A stretch of 6,213 nt of DNA from Gammaproteobacteria bacterium (GTDB lineage: Bacteria; Pseudomonadota; Gammaproteobacteria; S012-40), in assembly GCA_029857925.1 (NCBI GenBank), contig JAOUGF010000138.1:1-6213 (forward strand), read 5' to 3'. Under the pieces are notes generated by a model, which did not search any database, was not told where the DNA came from, and saw only the letters and a program-made list of their open reading frames with translations. This document shows positions 1 through 6,213 of this stretch, piece by piece (position 1 is the first letter of the stretch; each line of letters starts with the position of its first letter). The position numbers were made by a program, and so were the translations under genes.

Positions 1-363
1 CCCGTGGCGGCATCCGGTGCGACCGTTTTCGGGCGTGTGCAACTGGATGCTTCGATCGCCAAACATGCCAACGCGGACGACACTGTCTTTATTTTTGCGC
101 GCGCGGCCGAGGGCCCCCCTATGCCTTTGGCGGTGTTGCGCAAACGCGTCAAAGACCTGCCTATGGACTTTGTGTTGGATGATAGCATGGCGATGAGCCC
201 GGCGATGCGCTTGTCTAGCTTCCCACGCGTGGTGGTTACCGCCCGCATATCTAAGAGCGGCAATGCCACTGCGCAATCCGGCGATTTGCAGGCAAACACT
301 TCCACGGTAGATATCGGCAGTAAACGTCCCGTACAGTTGGTTATCAATAGTGTGGTGCCATAA
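1..363 (+). CDS. ccmI: Cytochrome c maturation protein CcmI (CycH-like), C-terminal fragment
   Basis: This is the 3' end of ccmI. The frame is open from the first base of the window, so the true start and the N-terminal membrane and TPR parts lie upstream; the GTG at position 4 is almost certainly internal. CcmI is an inner-membrane protein whose periplasmic part holds apocytochrome c and presents it to the CcmFH haem ligation complex in System I cytochrome c biogenesis. The visible 120 residues match the conserved domain at the C-terminus of gammaproteobacterial CcmI (or of fused CcmH): FIFARAAEGPPMPLAVLR, then DFVLDDSMAMSP, then the paired ARISKSGNA and QSGDLQA motifs, ending in VQLVINSVVP. 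The usual context is the end of a ccmABCDEFGHI cluster, and the strong terminator 41 nt after the stop fits a cluster end. The family call rests on motif recognition, not on a search. Confidence 0.9.
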   Translation, partial: PVAASGATVFGRVQLDASIAKHANADDTVFIFARAAEGPPMPLAVLRKRVKDLPMDFVLDDSMAMSPAMRLSSFPRVVVTARISKSGNATAQSGDLQANTSTVDIGSKRPVQLVINSVVP

Positions 364-404
364 GGCGTACTGTTAATGCTCTCATAATACCGATTTGGGA
401 CTAT

Positions 405-444
405 AAAACTAAAAGCGGCGAGAAATTTCGCCGTTTTTAGTTTT
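405..444 (+). terminator. Rho-independent terminator, probably bidirectional, ending the ccm operon
   Basis: Two 16-nt arms (405-420 and 429-444) pair completely, with one G-T wobble, around an 8-nt loop AGAAATTT. The core is GCGGCG against CGCCGT, flanked by an A-rich left arm and a T-rich right arm (TTTTTAGTTTT). Because the A and T tracts mirror each other, it could terminate on both strands. It lies 41 nt after the ccmI stop and separates cytochrome c maturation from the envelope operon downstream. Confidence 0.85.
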
Positions 445-453
445 CGGGGTGTA

Positions 454-498
454 TTCAGCCGCGTTTTATGCGTGATCGCAGGGGAAAACGCGGTTGGA
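454..498 (+). promoter_or_regulatory. Inverted repeat / hairpin in the leader of the envelope operon
   Basis: CCGCGTTTT (459-467) and AAAACGCGG (485-493) are perfect inverted copies around 17 nt. As RNA the stem can extend outward to 454-467 against 485-498 with two G-U wobbles. The loop holds a small nested GCG-TGAT-CGC hairpin (470-479) and a purine run AGGGGA (480-485) that resembles a ribosome-binding site. It lacks a following T tract, so it does not look like a second terminator. It could be a protein operator (DNA) or an RNA structure affecting translation or transcript stability. If a TTG at 494 were the start of the next gene, this hairpin would cover both its ribosome-binding site and start codon. 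The structure is seen directly; the role is inferred. Confidence 0.5.
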
Positions 499-538
499 AA
501 ATTATAGAATATCTGATCCACGGTTTGGGTTGTTGTCA

Positions 539-2233
539 ATGGTGAGGTACGTTAACCTGCGGCGCTGGGTAGCGATGGGGCTATGGATATGGGGTGCGGG
601 CGCTTGGGCGGCGACTGCAACCGATGTCGATATTGATCAAATTCGCCTGCCAAGTGATATGTTGGAGGCGCCAAAGTCTGATGACAAGCCTCCTGCAGCG
701 ACAGCCCCTGTTCCTCCCTCTAAAACGGTTACCCCCGCAGACATAGACATTGATAAATTGACGTTGCCCAAGGATATGGTGTCTCCTGCCACGGCAAATA
801 ATCAACAGGCGCAGACCTTCGGCAAACGCTCGCTCGCAATGGGCGGCTACATCAAAAATGAAACCGCCTACCGATTTGATTCGCCACGCGCATTTTCAAA
901 GATTCGTGATATTTTATATCTCAATGGCCAATACACTGTCGGTTCGTGGTTTAAATACAATATAGCGGGCTGGGGTTATTATGACCACGCCTACGATTTA
1001 TATGAATATCAAACCGTTACGGGTCGGCAACGTCGCGATCAAAACGAGCCGTTGGTTTTTCACGAAGGATTGCCAACTGAAAAGGATTCTCCAGTAGCTG
1101 CATTGCGCGAATCTTACGTTGATTTGTACATGAAAAATTTAGATATACGCTTAGGAAAGCAATATATCATTTGGGGATTGCTGGAGGGCGTGCGTGTCGT
1201 TGATGAAATCAATCCCATGGATTTCCGAGAATTGATTTTGCCCGATTTATTGGATTACCGCGTTTCGCAGTGGTCGGCGAAATTAAATTACTACACGAAT
1301 TTCGCAGATTTCGAATTGGTATGGATACCCGATTTGCAGTTTCACAAGGCAGCCCCTGCAGGTTCGGAGTGGGAGCTTTTTCAAGTTCTGCCGCAAACAA
1401 CGTTCCCAAAAAGCTGTGACTTTAATTTATCCTGGGAGAGGGGTCGAAAACAGCCAGGTGTCAGTTTTCCCAACGGGTGCGACCTGCGGTTTTCAGAAAT
1501 CGGTGGGCGGGTTTCAAAAAAGCTATTTGATATAGATTTTACACTTAGCTATTGGTACGGCTGGGATTTATATCCGGTGGTGTTCCGCTTGATCTCCCGT
1601 GAGGATATATTACGCGCTCCGGCGGGTTCAAACATACCGATTTATCCAACCTACACACGTATTTCGATGTATGGGATAACATTTAGCCGCGAGTTGGAAG
1701 GCAACATTCTTAAAGGTGAGTTTGCTTACGTTAAAAACAAATACTTCGCAATAGTCGATATAGATGCAAATGGTGATTCGTTTTTAGATCAAGACGGTGA
1801 AATCAAACGCGATCACGTCCGATGGGGCGTAGGGTATGACTTCAATTTATGGGGGGCGGATGTTTCCACCGCGCTGACACAGTGGATTATTATTAACTAT
1901 GATCGCGCAATTCTTCAAGACGAGGTGGATACGTCATTCAACGTTTTTATCCGTAAGCCATTACAAAAACGTTCTGCAGTACTGACCTTGCTGGTTATCA
2001 AGCTGATCAACTTTGATGAAACGCTAATTAAGCCCAAAATCACTTTTGAGTTATCCGACCATTTTCAACTCGCTGCCGGCGTAGATTGGTTTGTCGGGGA
2101 GCCAACGCAATTCGGCAGACAGTTTGACGTTACTGCGCCGGGAAATTTGGTGGATGTCGCCCAACAGGCGCAGTTCCTGGGAAATTTTCGCGATAATCGT
2201 CGTTTATTCGTGGATTTTAAATACAGTTTTTGA
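539..2233 (+). CDS. DUF1302-like outer-membrane beta-barrel protein
   Basis: Likely an outer-membrane barrel of the DUF1302 type, a family of unknown substrate often encoded next to MMPL/RND pumps. From the ATG at 539 the product is 564 residues. It has a Sec signal peptide (basic MVRYVNLRR, hydrophobic VAMGLWIWGAG, cleavage near AWA-AT at residue 24), a roughly 70-residue Asp/Pro-rich segment with a duplicated acidic motif (residues 29-41 and 68-80), and a barrel from about residue 100. Family-like landmarks are LDIRLGKQYIIWG followed by VDEINPMDFRELILPD (about 201-236) and LNYYTNFADFELVWIPD. Alternating aromatic strands run to a terminal Phe (FVDFKYSF), as expected for BAM-inserted proteins. 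The only two Cys of the protein (293, 314) lie in one predicted loop. An in-frame TTG at 494 has a better ribosome-binding site (AGGGGA, 8 nt spacing) but would add 15 residues before the signal peptide, so ATG 539 is preferred with moderate certainty. The barrel call is firmer than the exact family. Confidence 0.8.
   Translation: MVRYVNLRRWVAMGLWIWGAGAWAATATDVDIDQIRLPSDMLEAPKSDDKPPAATAPVPPSKTVTPADIDIDKLTLPKDMVSPATANNQQAQTFGKRSLAMGGYIKNETAYRFDSPRAFSKIRDILYLNGQYTVGSWFKYNIAGWGYYDHAYDLYEYQTVTGRQRRDQNEPLVFHEGLPTEKDSPVAALRESYVDLYMKNLDIRLGKQYIIWGLLEGVRVVDEINPMDFRELILPDLLDYRVSQWSAKLNYYTNFADFELVWIPDLQFHKAAPAGSEWELFQVLPQTTFPKSCDFNLSWERGRKQPGVSFPNGCDLRFSEIGGRVSKKLFDIDFTLSYWYGWDLYPVVFRLISREDILRAPAGSNIPIYPTYTRISMYGITFSRELEGNILKGEFAYVKNKYFAIVDIDANGDSFLDQDGEIKRDHVRWGVGYDFNLWGADVSTALTQWIIINYDRAILQDEVDTSFNVFIRKPLQKRSAVLTLLVIKLINFDETLIKPKITFELSDHFQLAAGVDWFVGEPTQFGRQFDVTAPGNLVDVAQQAQFLGNFRDNRRLFVDFKYSF
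623..778 (+). repeat. Duplicated acidic peptide motif DxDIDxxxLPxDM in the barrel protein
   Basis: Two 13-codon copies, DVDIDQIRLPSDM (623-661) and DIDIDKLTLPKDM (740-778), are separated by a 26-residue Pro/Ala/Lys-rich linker. The peptides match at 8 of 13 positions, with conservative changes at most others, while the DNA has diverged at many third positions. That suggests the motif is kept by selection on the protein and is not a fresh DNA duplication. It follows directly after the signal peptide and so should face the periplasm ahead of the barrel. Confidence 0.75.
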
Positions 2234-2257
2234 AATCTCTGTAAGGGAGTCGGTTGA

Positions 2258-4846
2258 ATGAGTAAGTACCCAGCGAAATTATATGCTATGGCAATCAACT
2301 ATCCGAAAAGCGTGCTCGCTGCGGCAGCCGGATTAACGCTTATTTTTGGGTTCCAGCTATCCCACTTGCGCTGGGAGACGGACGCTCGCGTATACCTGCC
2401 GAAAGGCCATCCAGCGATTATTTACGATGAAAAAGTGGATGATGTTTTTGGAGTTAAAGACAACATAATCATTGCGATCGTCAATGATGAGCAGGGGATA
2501 TATAATCCAGAAAGTTTAGATCGTGTGCGCCGCATTACCGATAAAGTAAAGGCGCTTGAAGGGGTCATAGCAACCCGTGGCGTTGATATCGCGTCACTTG
2601 CAACCGCCACCGTATTTTTTGGGACGGATAAAGAAATCGGTTCTAAGCCGCTGATGTTGGAAGGCGCGCAAAGCACGGAACAAATTGCACGAATTAAAAC
2701 GTTGATCGAGCAGAACGCCGATCTGTTTGTAGGTAACATTGTTTCTGCGGACGGTAAAGCCGCAATAATACGTGCGAAGATCAAAGAGGGGGCAAATAAT
2801 AGATGGTGGACCTATTTTCAAATCAAACGCATTATCGCGGAAGAAACGGGTGACTGGAGCGCATTATCTTCCGGCTGGGGGGGCGATTGGAAAGATACAA
2901 ATGTTGATGCACAAGGCGCCGATAAAAAAGTCGCGGACGAAAAGCCTGTAGAGAATGCCGGTAAAGAAGATTGGCAAAAATGGCAGACGCCGGAGGGGGC
3001 TCAAGCTGACAAGGCTGTGGCGCCTGTAGCAACTATTGCACCAGGCGGTGATTGGAAAAAATGGCAGGCGGCTTCCACGCCTAAAAGCACCATCAAGGAT
3101 AAATTTTACCTTGCCGGCCGCCCGGTGATAGAAGTTTCTTCCGGTATGTATGCGTTGCAAGACATGGTTATCATGATCCCCGCTGTATTGTTGGTAATGG
3201 CGCTAGTTTTATTGCTAATCTTTCGTTCATTTCGCGGAATGTTATTACCGCTTTTAGTCATGGCAATGGCGATCACTTGGACACTCGGCTTAATGGCGGC
3301 ATTGGACATTCCGATGTATACCATCTCAACGATGTTGCCGGTTATTTTGGTTGCCGTAGGCATCGGTGACGCGGTACATGTGATTAGCCATTATAATGAT
3401 TTGGTATTGGAAGATCCGCATCGTAAGGGTGCGGACATAATGCGCGACGTCATGGCAGGCTTAGGGTCCCCTGTGATTATCACGTCAGTGACCACCGCCA
3501 TAGGTTTTTTGTCTAATTTCTTTGCAGACATGCCGCCGTTCCGGACATTTGGCATATTTGCGGCAGTGGGCGTAATGCTCGCTTGGCTGGTTTCGGTCAC
3601 GGTATTGCCCGCCTTTCTAAGCCTATTGAAGCCGCATATTGCGGGATATTTAGCAAAGCGCCGCAATTTACGCGTGCACGCTAATTCAGGGTTGTTGACT
3701 CGCGCGTTGGTCGCGTGGGGTGGGTTCATCACCCGACGGAGACATCTTGTCGCCGCGATTACAGTAATAGTTGTTGTAATATTTTCAGTTGGCACCGTAA
3801 AGCTTTATGTGGACTCAAGTTGGTTGAGTGACTTTAAAAAAGACAGTGATGTCGCAGTCTCCACCGATGTATTAAATACTCGATTTTCTGGCAGTATATT
3901 CCTGAATGTTGTCATCGAGACTGAGCGCAAAGATGGATTAAAAGACCCTCAGTTACTGCATAAAATGGATGCATTGCAGCACTATGTCGCAACCTTGCCT
4001 GAGGTTGGAGATTCTCTTTCTGTCGTCAATTATTTAAAAAATATGAATAAAAACCTTCATGCAGGTGATGCGAAATATGACGTAATACCGGAGACGCAAC
4101 AACAAATCGCCGAATACCTATTTCTTTTTTCTGTTTCCGGGCGGCCTGAGCAATTGGATCAGGTGGTGGATTATGACTATAAAACTGGGTTAGTCAGTAT
4201 CGTAATTAAGACGGATCACACGTTGGAGTTGAAACACATTATTGAAAGTGTTGAGTCTTACGTGGCGCGTGAATTTGCAGGTGTAAAGGCCAAAGTCAAT
4301 CTTTCGGGGTCGGCGAATAACTCGTTTATTTGGGCTAGGTTGTTGATAGATAGCCAACTGTCCTCGATAGCGATTTCTAAAATCGGGATATTCTTAGTAG
4401 CCGCTCTTCTATTTAGAGCATTGCTTGCAGGTGCTTTTGTGGTGGTGCCGGTGAGTTTATCTACGTTGATGGTGGCTGGCGGCGCGGGGTGGTTGGGTGT
4501 GCCGTTAGATGTCTCCACTGCATTGGCCGCGGGGATCGCGATCGGCGTGGGCGTAGACTACGCCGTGCATTACATTCATCGTTATTATCTCGAATATGAA
4601 AAACACCAGGATCACGAAAAGGCAACGTCACAGACATTGCGATCCGCCGGAAAAAACATTGTTTTAAATGCGTTCGTGGTGGTTGCGGGTTTTGCGGTGC
4701 TATTGGCCTCGCAGTTCCCGCCGCATATTAAACTCGGCTATCTTGTCGTTGTCTATATGATAGTGAGCTTCATTTCCGCACTTGTAATATTGCCGCTAAT
4801 GTACGAATTTTTTAAGCCAAAATTGCGGCATTCACATGGCACATAG
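2258..4846 (+). CDS. RND-superfamily (MMPL/COG1033-type) inner-membrane transporter
   Basis: An 862-residue proton-driven RND-type transporter of the MMPL/HpnN-like group, which typically moves lipids or other hydrophobic molecules out of the inner membrane. The fold is the usual two-fold repeat. TM1 is at about 17-34, the first periplasmic domain at about 35-300, and TM2-6 at about 302-455. TM7 is at about 494-514, the second periplasmic domain at about 515-697, and TM8-12 at about 698-848. The expected charged residue of TM4 is in GIGDAVH (Asp371) and its counterpart in TM10 is in GVGVDYAVH (Asp767), consistent with proton coupling. The start is supported by AAGGGAG at 2243-2249, 8 nt before the ATG, and lies 24 nt after the upstream barrel gene. 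An oddity is a Trp-rich low-complexity insertion (about residues 198-270) just before the conserved FYLAGRPVIE strand. No frameshift or missing TM is seen. The superfamily is near certain; the substrate is unknown. Confidence 0.92.
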   Translation: MSKYPAKLYAMAINYPKSVLAAAAGLTLIFGFQLSHLRWETDARVYLPKGHPAIIYDEKVDDVFGVKDNIIIAIVNDEQGIYNPESLDRVRRITDKVKALEGVIATRGVDIASLATATVFFGTDKEIGSKPLMLEGAQSTEQIARIKTLIEQNADLFVGNIVSADGKAAIIRAKIKEGANNRWWTYFQIKRIIAEETGDWSALSSGWGGDWKDTNVDAQGADKKVADEKPVENAGKEDWQKWQTPEGAQADKAVAPVATIAPGGDWKKWQAASTPKSTIKDKFYLAGRPVIEVSSGMYALQDMVIMIPAVLLVMALVLLLIFRSFRGMLLPLLVMAMAITWTLGLMAALDIPMYTISTMLPVILVAVGIGDAVHVISHYNDLVLEDPHRKGADIMRDVMAGLGSPVIITSVTTAIGFLSNFFADMPPFRTFGIFAAVGVMLAWLVSVTVLPAFLSLLKPHIAGYLAKRRNLRVHANSGLLTRALVAWGGFITRRRHLVAAITVIVVVIFSVGTVKLYVDSSWLSDFKKDSDVAVSTDVLNTRFSGSIFLNVVIETERKDGLKDPQLLHKMDALQHYVATLPEVGDSLSVVNYLKNMNKNLHAGDAKYDVIPETQQQIAEYLFLFSVSGRPEQLDQVVDYDYKTGLVSIVIKTDHTLELKHIIESVESYVAREFAGVKAKVNLSGSANNSFIWARLLIDSQLSSIAISKIGIFLVAALLFRALLAGAFVVVPVSLSTLMVAGGAGWLGVPLDVSTALAAGIAIGVGVDYAVHYIHRYYLEYEKHQDHEKATSQTLRSAGKNIVLNAFVVVAGFAVLLASQFPPHIKLGYLVVVYMIVSFISALVILPLMYEFFKPKLRHSHGT
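2849..3067 (+). repeat. Trp-rich DWxKWQ repeat insertion in the RND transporter
   Basis: This codes residues 198-270 of the transporter and contains GDW, then GGDWKD, EDWQKWQ (2966-2986) and GGDWKKWQ (3044-3067), spaced by Lys/Asp/Ala/Pro-rich linkers. The last two copies are nearly identical in DNA as well, with GATTGG and AAAAATGGCAG in common. The composition is unlike the rest of the periplasmic domain and predicts a disordered, tethered segment. It sits in the first periplasmic domain just before the last strand leading to TM2. In related pumps, as I recall them, only a short linker is found at this position. Confidence 0.7.
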
Positions 4847-5768
4847 TTATCCAACACTATTGAACTTAGGTTGGGTATGCGCGTGCATAATCGCAGTGTG
4901 CCCGAGCTTAAGTGCAGCGAAACCTCGCATATCTGATTGGACTTTCTCACCGGTAATTGGCGTGATGCAGCCAACTCTAGTGACAGTGAATGATGGGATA
5001 TTTCAGTCCCCCTATCGCGGTCAAGCGCAATTGACGACGGATTTCGCCGAAAATCCTTCGGGTAGATTTGAATATGCGATTGATAATTTTACTTTTCGCA
5101 ATCCGTTGAAGCCTGTGACCGTAGGACCGGAGGCGGGTATTGAGTTTCGCCGGAGTTTCGACCCGAAAACCGATTTCGTGATAGGTGTGAGTTCTTGGGA
5201 GATGTCCTCCAAGAGTAGGATAATCGTTACGTTTCCATTGCAAGGTAATGCAAGTAATCAAGCAACCTACGATCGCCGAGGAAAATTGCGAATTACGCAA
5301 TATTATATGGGCGTTCGGCGCTATATAGGCGAAAAAACAAGAACATACAACGTGTATTTGGACGCCAATTTACGTGAATTGTTTGACATCAACTATCAGG
5401 ACGAAAATGTATTTAGTTTCATATCGGGGCCTCCCAAGGGGTATAAACGTATCGATATCATTAAGGCGCGAAGTACAGGTGTGTCCATGGTGCAATTGGG
5501 TGTAGGGATGGAGGCGAAAGTTATGGATCGGATATCCCTAGGTTTAGAAGGCGCCTATGCGGTAGGGTTTAATCATCCGTTTTTGAGGAATCTCGATGAA
5601 CGCCAGGATTTTAACGGAGGCGATCTTTTGAATTTTCGAGTTCCACCCATAGTAAATGGCACTGAGAATGACGTTTATTATGTATCGCCGGACGGTCAAC
5701 GGCTGGAGGAAGCAAGGTTGGATCTAAATGGTTGGCGCGTAGCGCTCAAAATAAATGTTGAATTCTAA
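4836..5768 (+). CDS. Secreted protein, probable outer-membrane beta-barrel, family not recognised
   Basis: I do not recognise a named family. The 310-residue product has an N-terminal hydrophobic segment (about 8-24, LLNLGWVCACIIAVC) and a likely signal peptidase I site at SAA-K (after residue 28). The n-region is poor in basic residues, which is atypical. The mature part shows alternating polar/hydrophobic strands with strand-closing aromatics: GIEFRRSF, DFVIGVSSW, ITQYYMGVRRYI, TYNVYLDANLRELF, VQLGVGMEAKVM, RISLGLEGAYAVGF and the C-terminal GWRVALKINVEF. Ending in Phe after an amphipathic strand fits a BAM-assembled barrel of perhaps 8-12 strands. The ATG overlaps the end of the RND transporter gene by 11 nt and has no clear ribosome-binding site, suggesting translational coupling. 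It is probably a partner of the pump. It could instead be a soluble periplasmic beta-rich protein, but the terminal strand argues for the outer membrane. Confidence 0.75.
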   Translation: MAHSYPTLLNLGWVCACIIAVCPSLSAAKPRISDWTFSPVIGVMQPTLVTVNDGIFQSPYRGQAQLTTDFAENPSGRFEYAIDNFTFRNPLKPVTVGPEAGIEFRRSFDPKTDFVIGVSSWEMSSKSRIIVTFPLQGNASNQATYDRRGKLRITQYYMGVRRYIGEKTRTYNVYLDANLRELFDINYQDENVFSFISGPPKGYKRIDIIKARSTGVSMVQLGVGMEAKVMDRISLGLEGAYAVGFNHPFLRNLDERQDFNGGDLLNFRVPPIVNGTENDVYYVSPDGQRLEEARLDLNGWRVALKINVEF

Positions 5769-6213
5769 CACTCATCAGGCAAGACCAAGGCCGGATCTTA
5801 ACAAGGTTCTGCTTGGACTGGTTGTGGCGATTGTGATTATGCAGTTCACCGTAGCGGTGTGGGGTGCGGAGCCAAAGCGCAGTGATTTCCTATCTCAGCT
5901 GCTAGACGAAGGAATCTCCTTTGAGCGGGCCGGAAACTACAAAGATGCGATGAACAGATTTAATACCATGTTAGTGGTGGATCCAAATAATGCAGAGGCG
6001 CATTATCGTATAGGGTTGGTCTATGTCGCGAAAAATGATCCGCAAAAAGCACTAAAGTATATGAAGAAAGCTACAGATTTGTCACCCAAAAATATTCGTC
6101 TTTCGATAAATCTAGCTCAACAATTTGAACGTTATGAAATGCTGGATATGGCGATTACAGAATATCAACGCATTATCGCGACAGGTGTGCGTGATCCCCG
6201 AATTAAAGAAGCG
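5755..6213 (+). CDS. Exported TPR-repeat protein, N-terminal part (runs off the window)
   Basis: The frame is open from ATG 5755 to the last base (153 codons, no stop), so the gene continues beyond the window. The start is well bounded: an in-frame TAA lies directly before the ATG, and the gene overlaps the preceding barrel gene by 14 nt, implying coupled translation. The N-terminus has a basic stretch (RPRPDLNK) and one hydrophobic segment (about residues 18-36, VLLGLVVAIVIMQFTVAVW) ending WGAEP. This is either a cleaved signal peptide or a membrane anchor with the repeats in the periplasm. Three helical repeats follow at about 45-78, 79-112 and 113-146, with TPR signatures such as GNYKDAMNRFNTMLVVDPNN, AHYRIGLVYVAKNDPQKAL and DMAITEYQRII. 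TPR arrays bind short peptides, so it could be a scaffold linking the pump and the barrels. Downstream domains are not visible, so a specific function cannot be assigned. Confidence 0.85.
   Translation, partial: MLNSNTHQARPRPDLNKVLLGLVVAIVIMQFTVAVWGAEPKRSDFLSQLLDEGISFERAGNYKDAMNRFNTMLVVDPNNAEAHYRIGLVYVAKNDPQKALKYMKKATDLSPKNIRLSINLAQQFERYEMLDMAITEYQRIIATGVRDPRIKEA

Noticed and set aside
505..510. TAGAAT as a possible -10 box for the barrel operon
   Set aside because: It matches the -10 consensus at five of six positions and would place a start about 22 nt before ATG 539. However, no -35-like hexamer stands 16-18 nt upstream (the bases there are GGGAAA-like), so it cannot be supported as a promoter.
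2422..3795. Several open frames of 66-134 codons on the minus strand inside the RND transporter gene
   Set aside because: They are antisense to a gene with clear domain structure, have low-complexity or Arg/Thr/Ile-biased translations without recognisable domains, and lack convincing ribosome-binding sites. They are shadows of the + strand codon pattern.
399..4188. A 12-base string GACTATAAAACT near 399-410 repeated inside the RND gene near 4175-4186
   Set aside because: The two copies lie in unrelated contexts (terminator edge and coding sequence), with no extended similarity or element boundaries; chance is sufficient.
4836..4919. Lipoprotein signal (Cys22 after IIAV) in the 310-residue protein
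   Set aside because: The residue before Cys is Val, where lipoboxes need Gly, Ala or Ser. A signal peptidase I site follows at SAA-K, and the C-terminal amphipathic strand ending in Phe suits a barrel better.
4753..5300. Minus-strand open frames antisense to the 310-residue barrel-like gene
   Set aside because: The + strand product has a signal peptide and a barrel-like C-terminus. The antisense translations show no domain, and the overlapping operon structure supports only the + strand.
1..6213. Mobile elements, CRISPR arrays, tRNA or rRNA genes
   Set aside because: No transposase or integrase frame, terminal inverted repeats, regularly spaced repeats or structured-RNA signatures were seen. 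The window is compact coding sequence apart from 364-538.

Overview
The window is bacterial and most likely from a gammaproteobacterium. It opens with the C-terminal end of CcmI, the last gene of a System I cytochrome c maturation cluster. It then carries genes for outer-membrane beta-barrels and an RND/MMPL pump of types common in Gram-negative proteobacteria. Order or genus cannot be resolved from the sequence alone. All real genes are on the + strand and coding density is high.

Layout: (1) 1-363, 3' end of ccmI. (2) 364-538, an intergenic stretch with a strong, near-symmetric Rho-independent terminator (405-444) and, just after it, a second separate hairpin or inverted repeat (454-498). 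(3) 539-2233, a DUF1302-like outer-membrane beta-barrel protein with a signal peptide and a duplicated acidic motif near its mature N-terminus. (4) 2258-4846, a 12-TM RND-superfamily (MMPL/COG1033-type) transporter with an unusual Trp-rich, low-complexity insertion in its first periplasmic domain. (5) 4836-5768, a secreted, probably outer-membrane beta-barrel protein of no recognised family. (6) 5755 to the window end, the N-terminal part of an exported or membrane-anchored TPR protein.

The last four genes look like one operon. Gaps are +24, -11 and -14 nt, all on one strand, with no terminator between them. They encode an inner-membrane proton-driven pump, two predicted outer-membrane barrels and a periplasm-facing TPR protein, which together could form a trans-envelope export or lipid-trafficking apparatus. 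DUF1302 barrels are known neighbours of MMPL-type RND pumps (usually with DUF1329 proteins), but the substrate is unknown. No DUF1329 gene is visible here, and the second barrel and TPR gene occupy the downstream positions. The repeated peptide motifs in the barrel (DIDIDxLxLPxDM) and in the pump (DWxKWQ) are the most distinctive features and are candidate docking elements.
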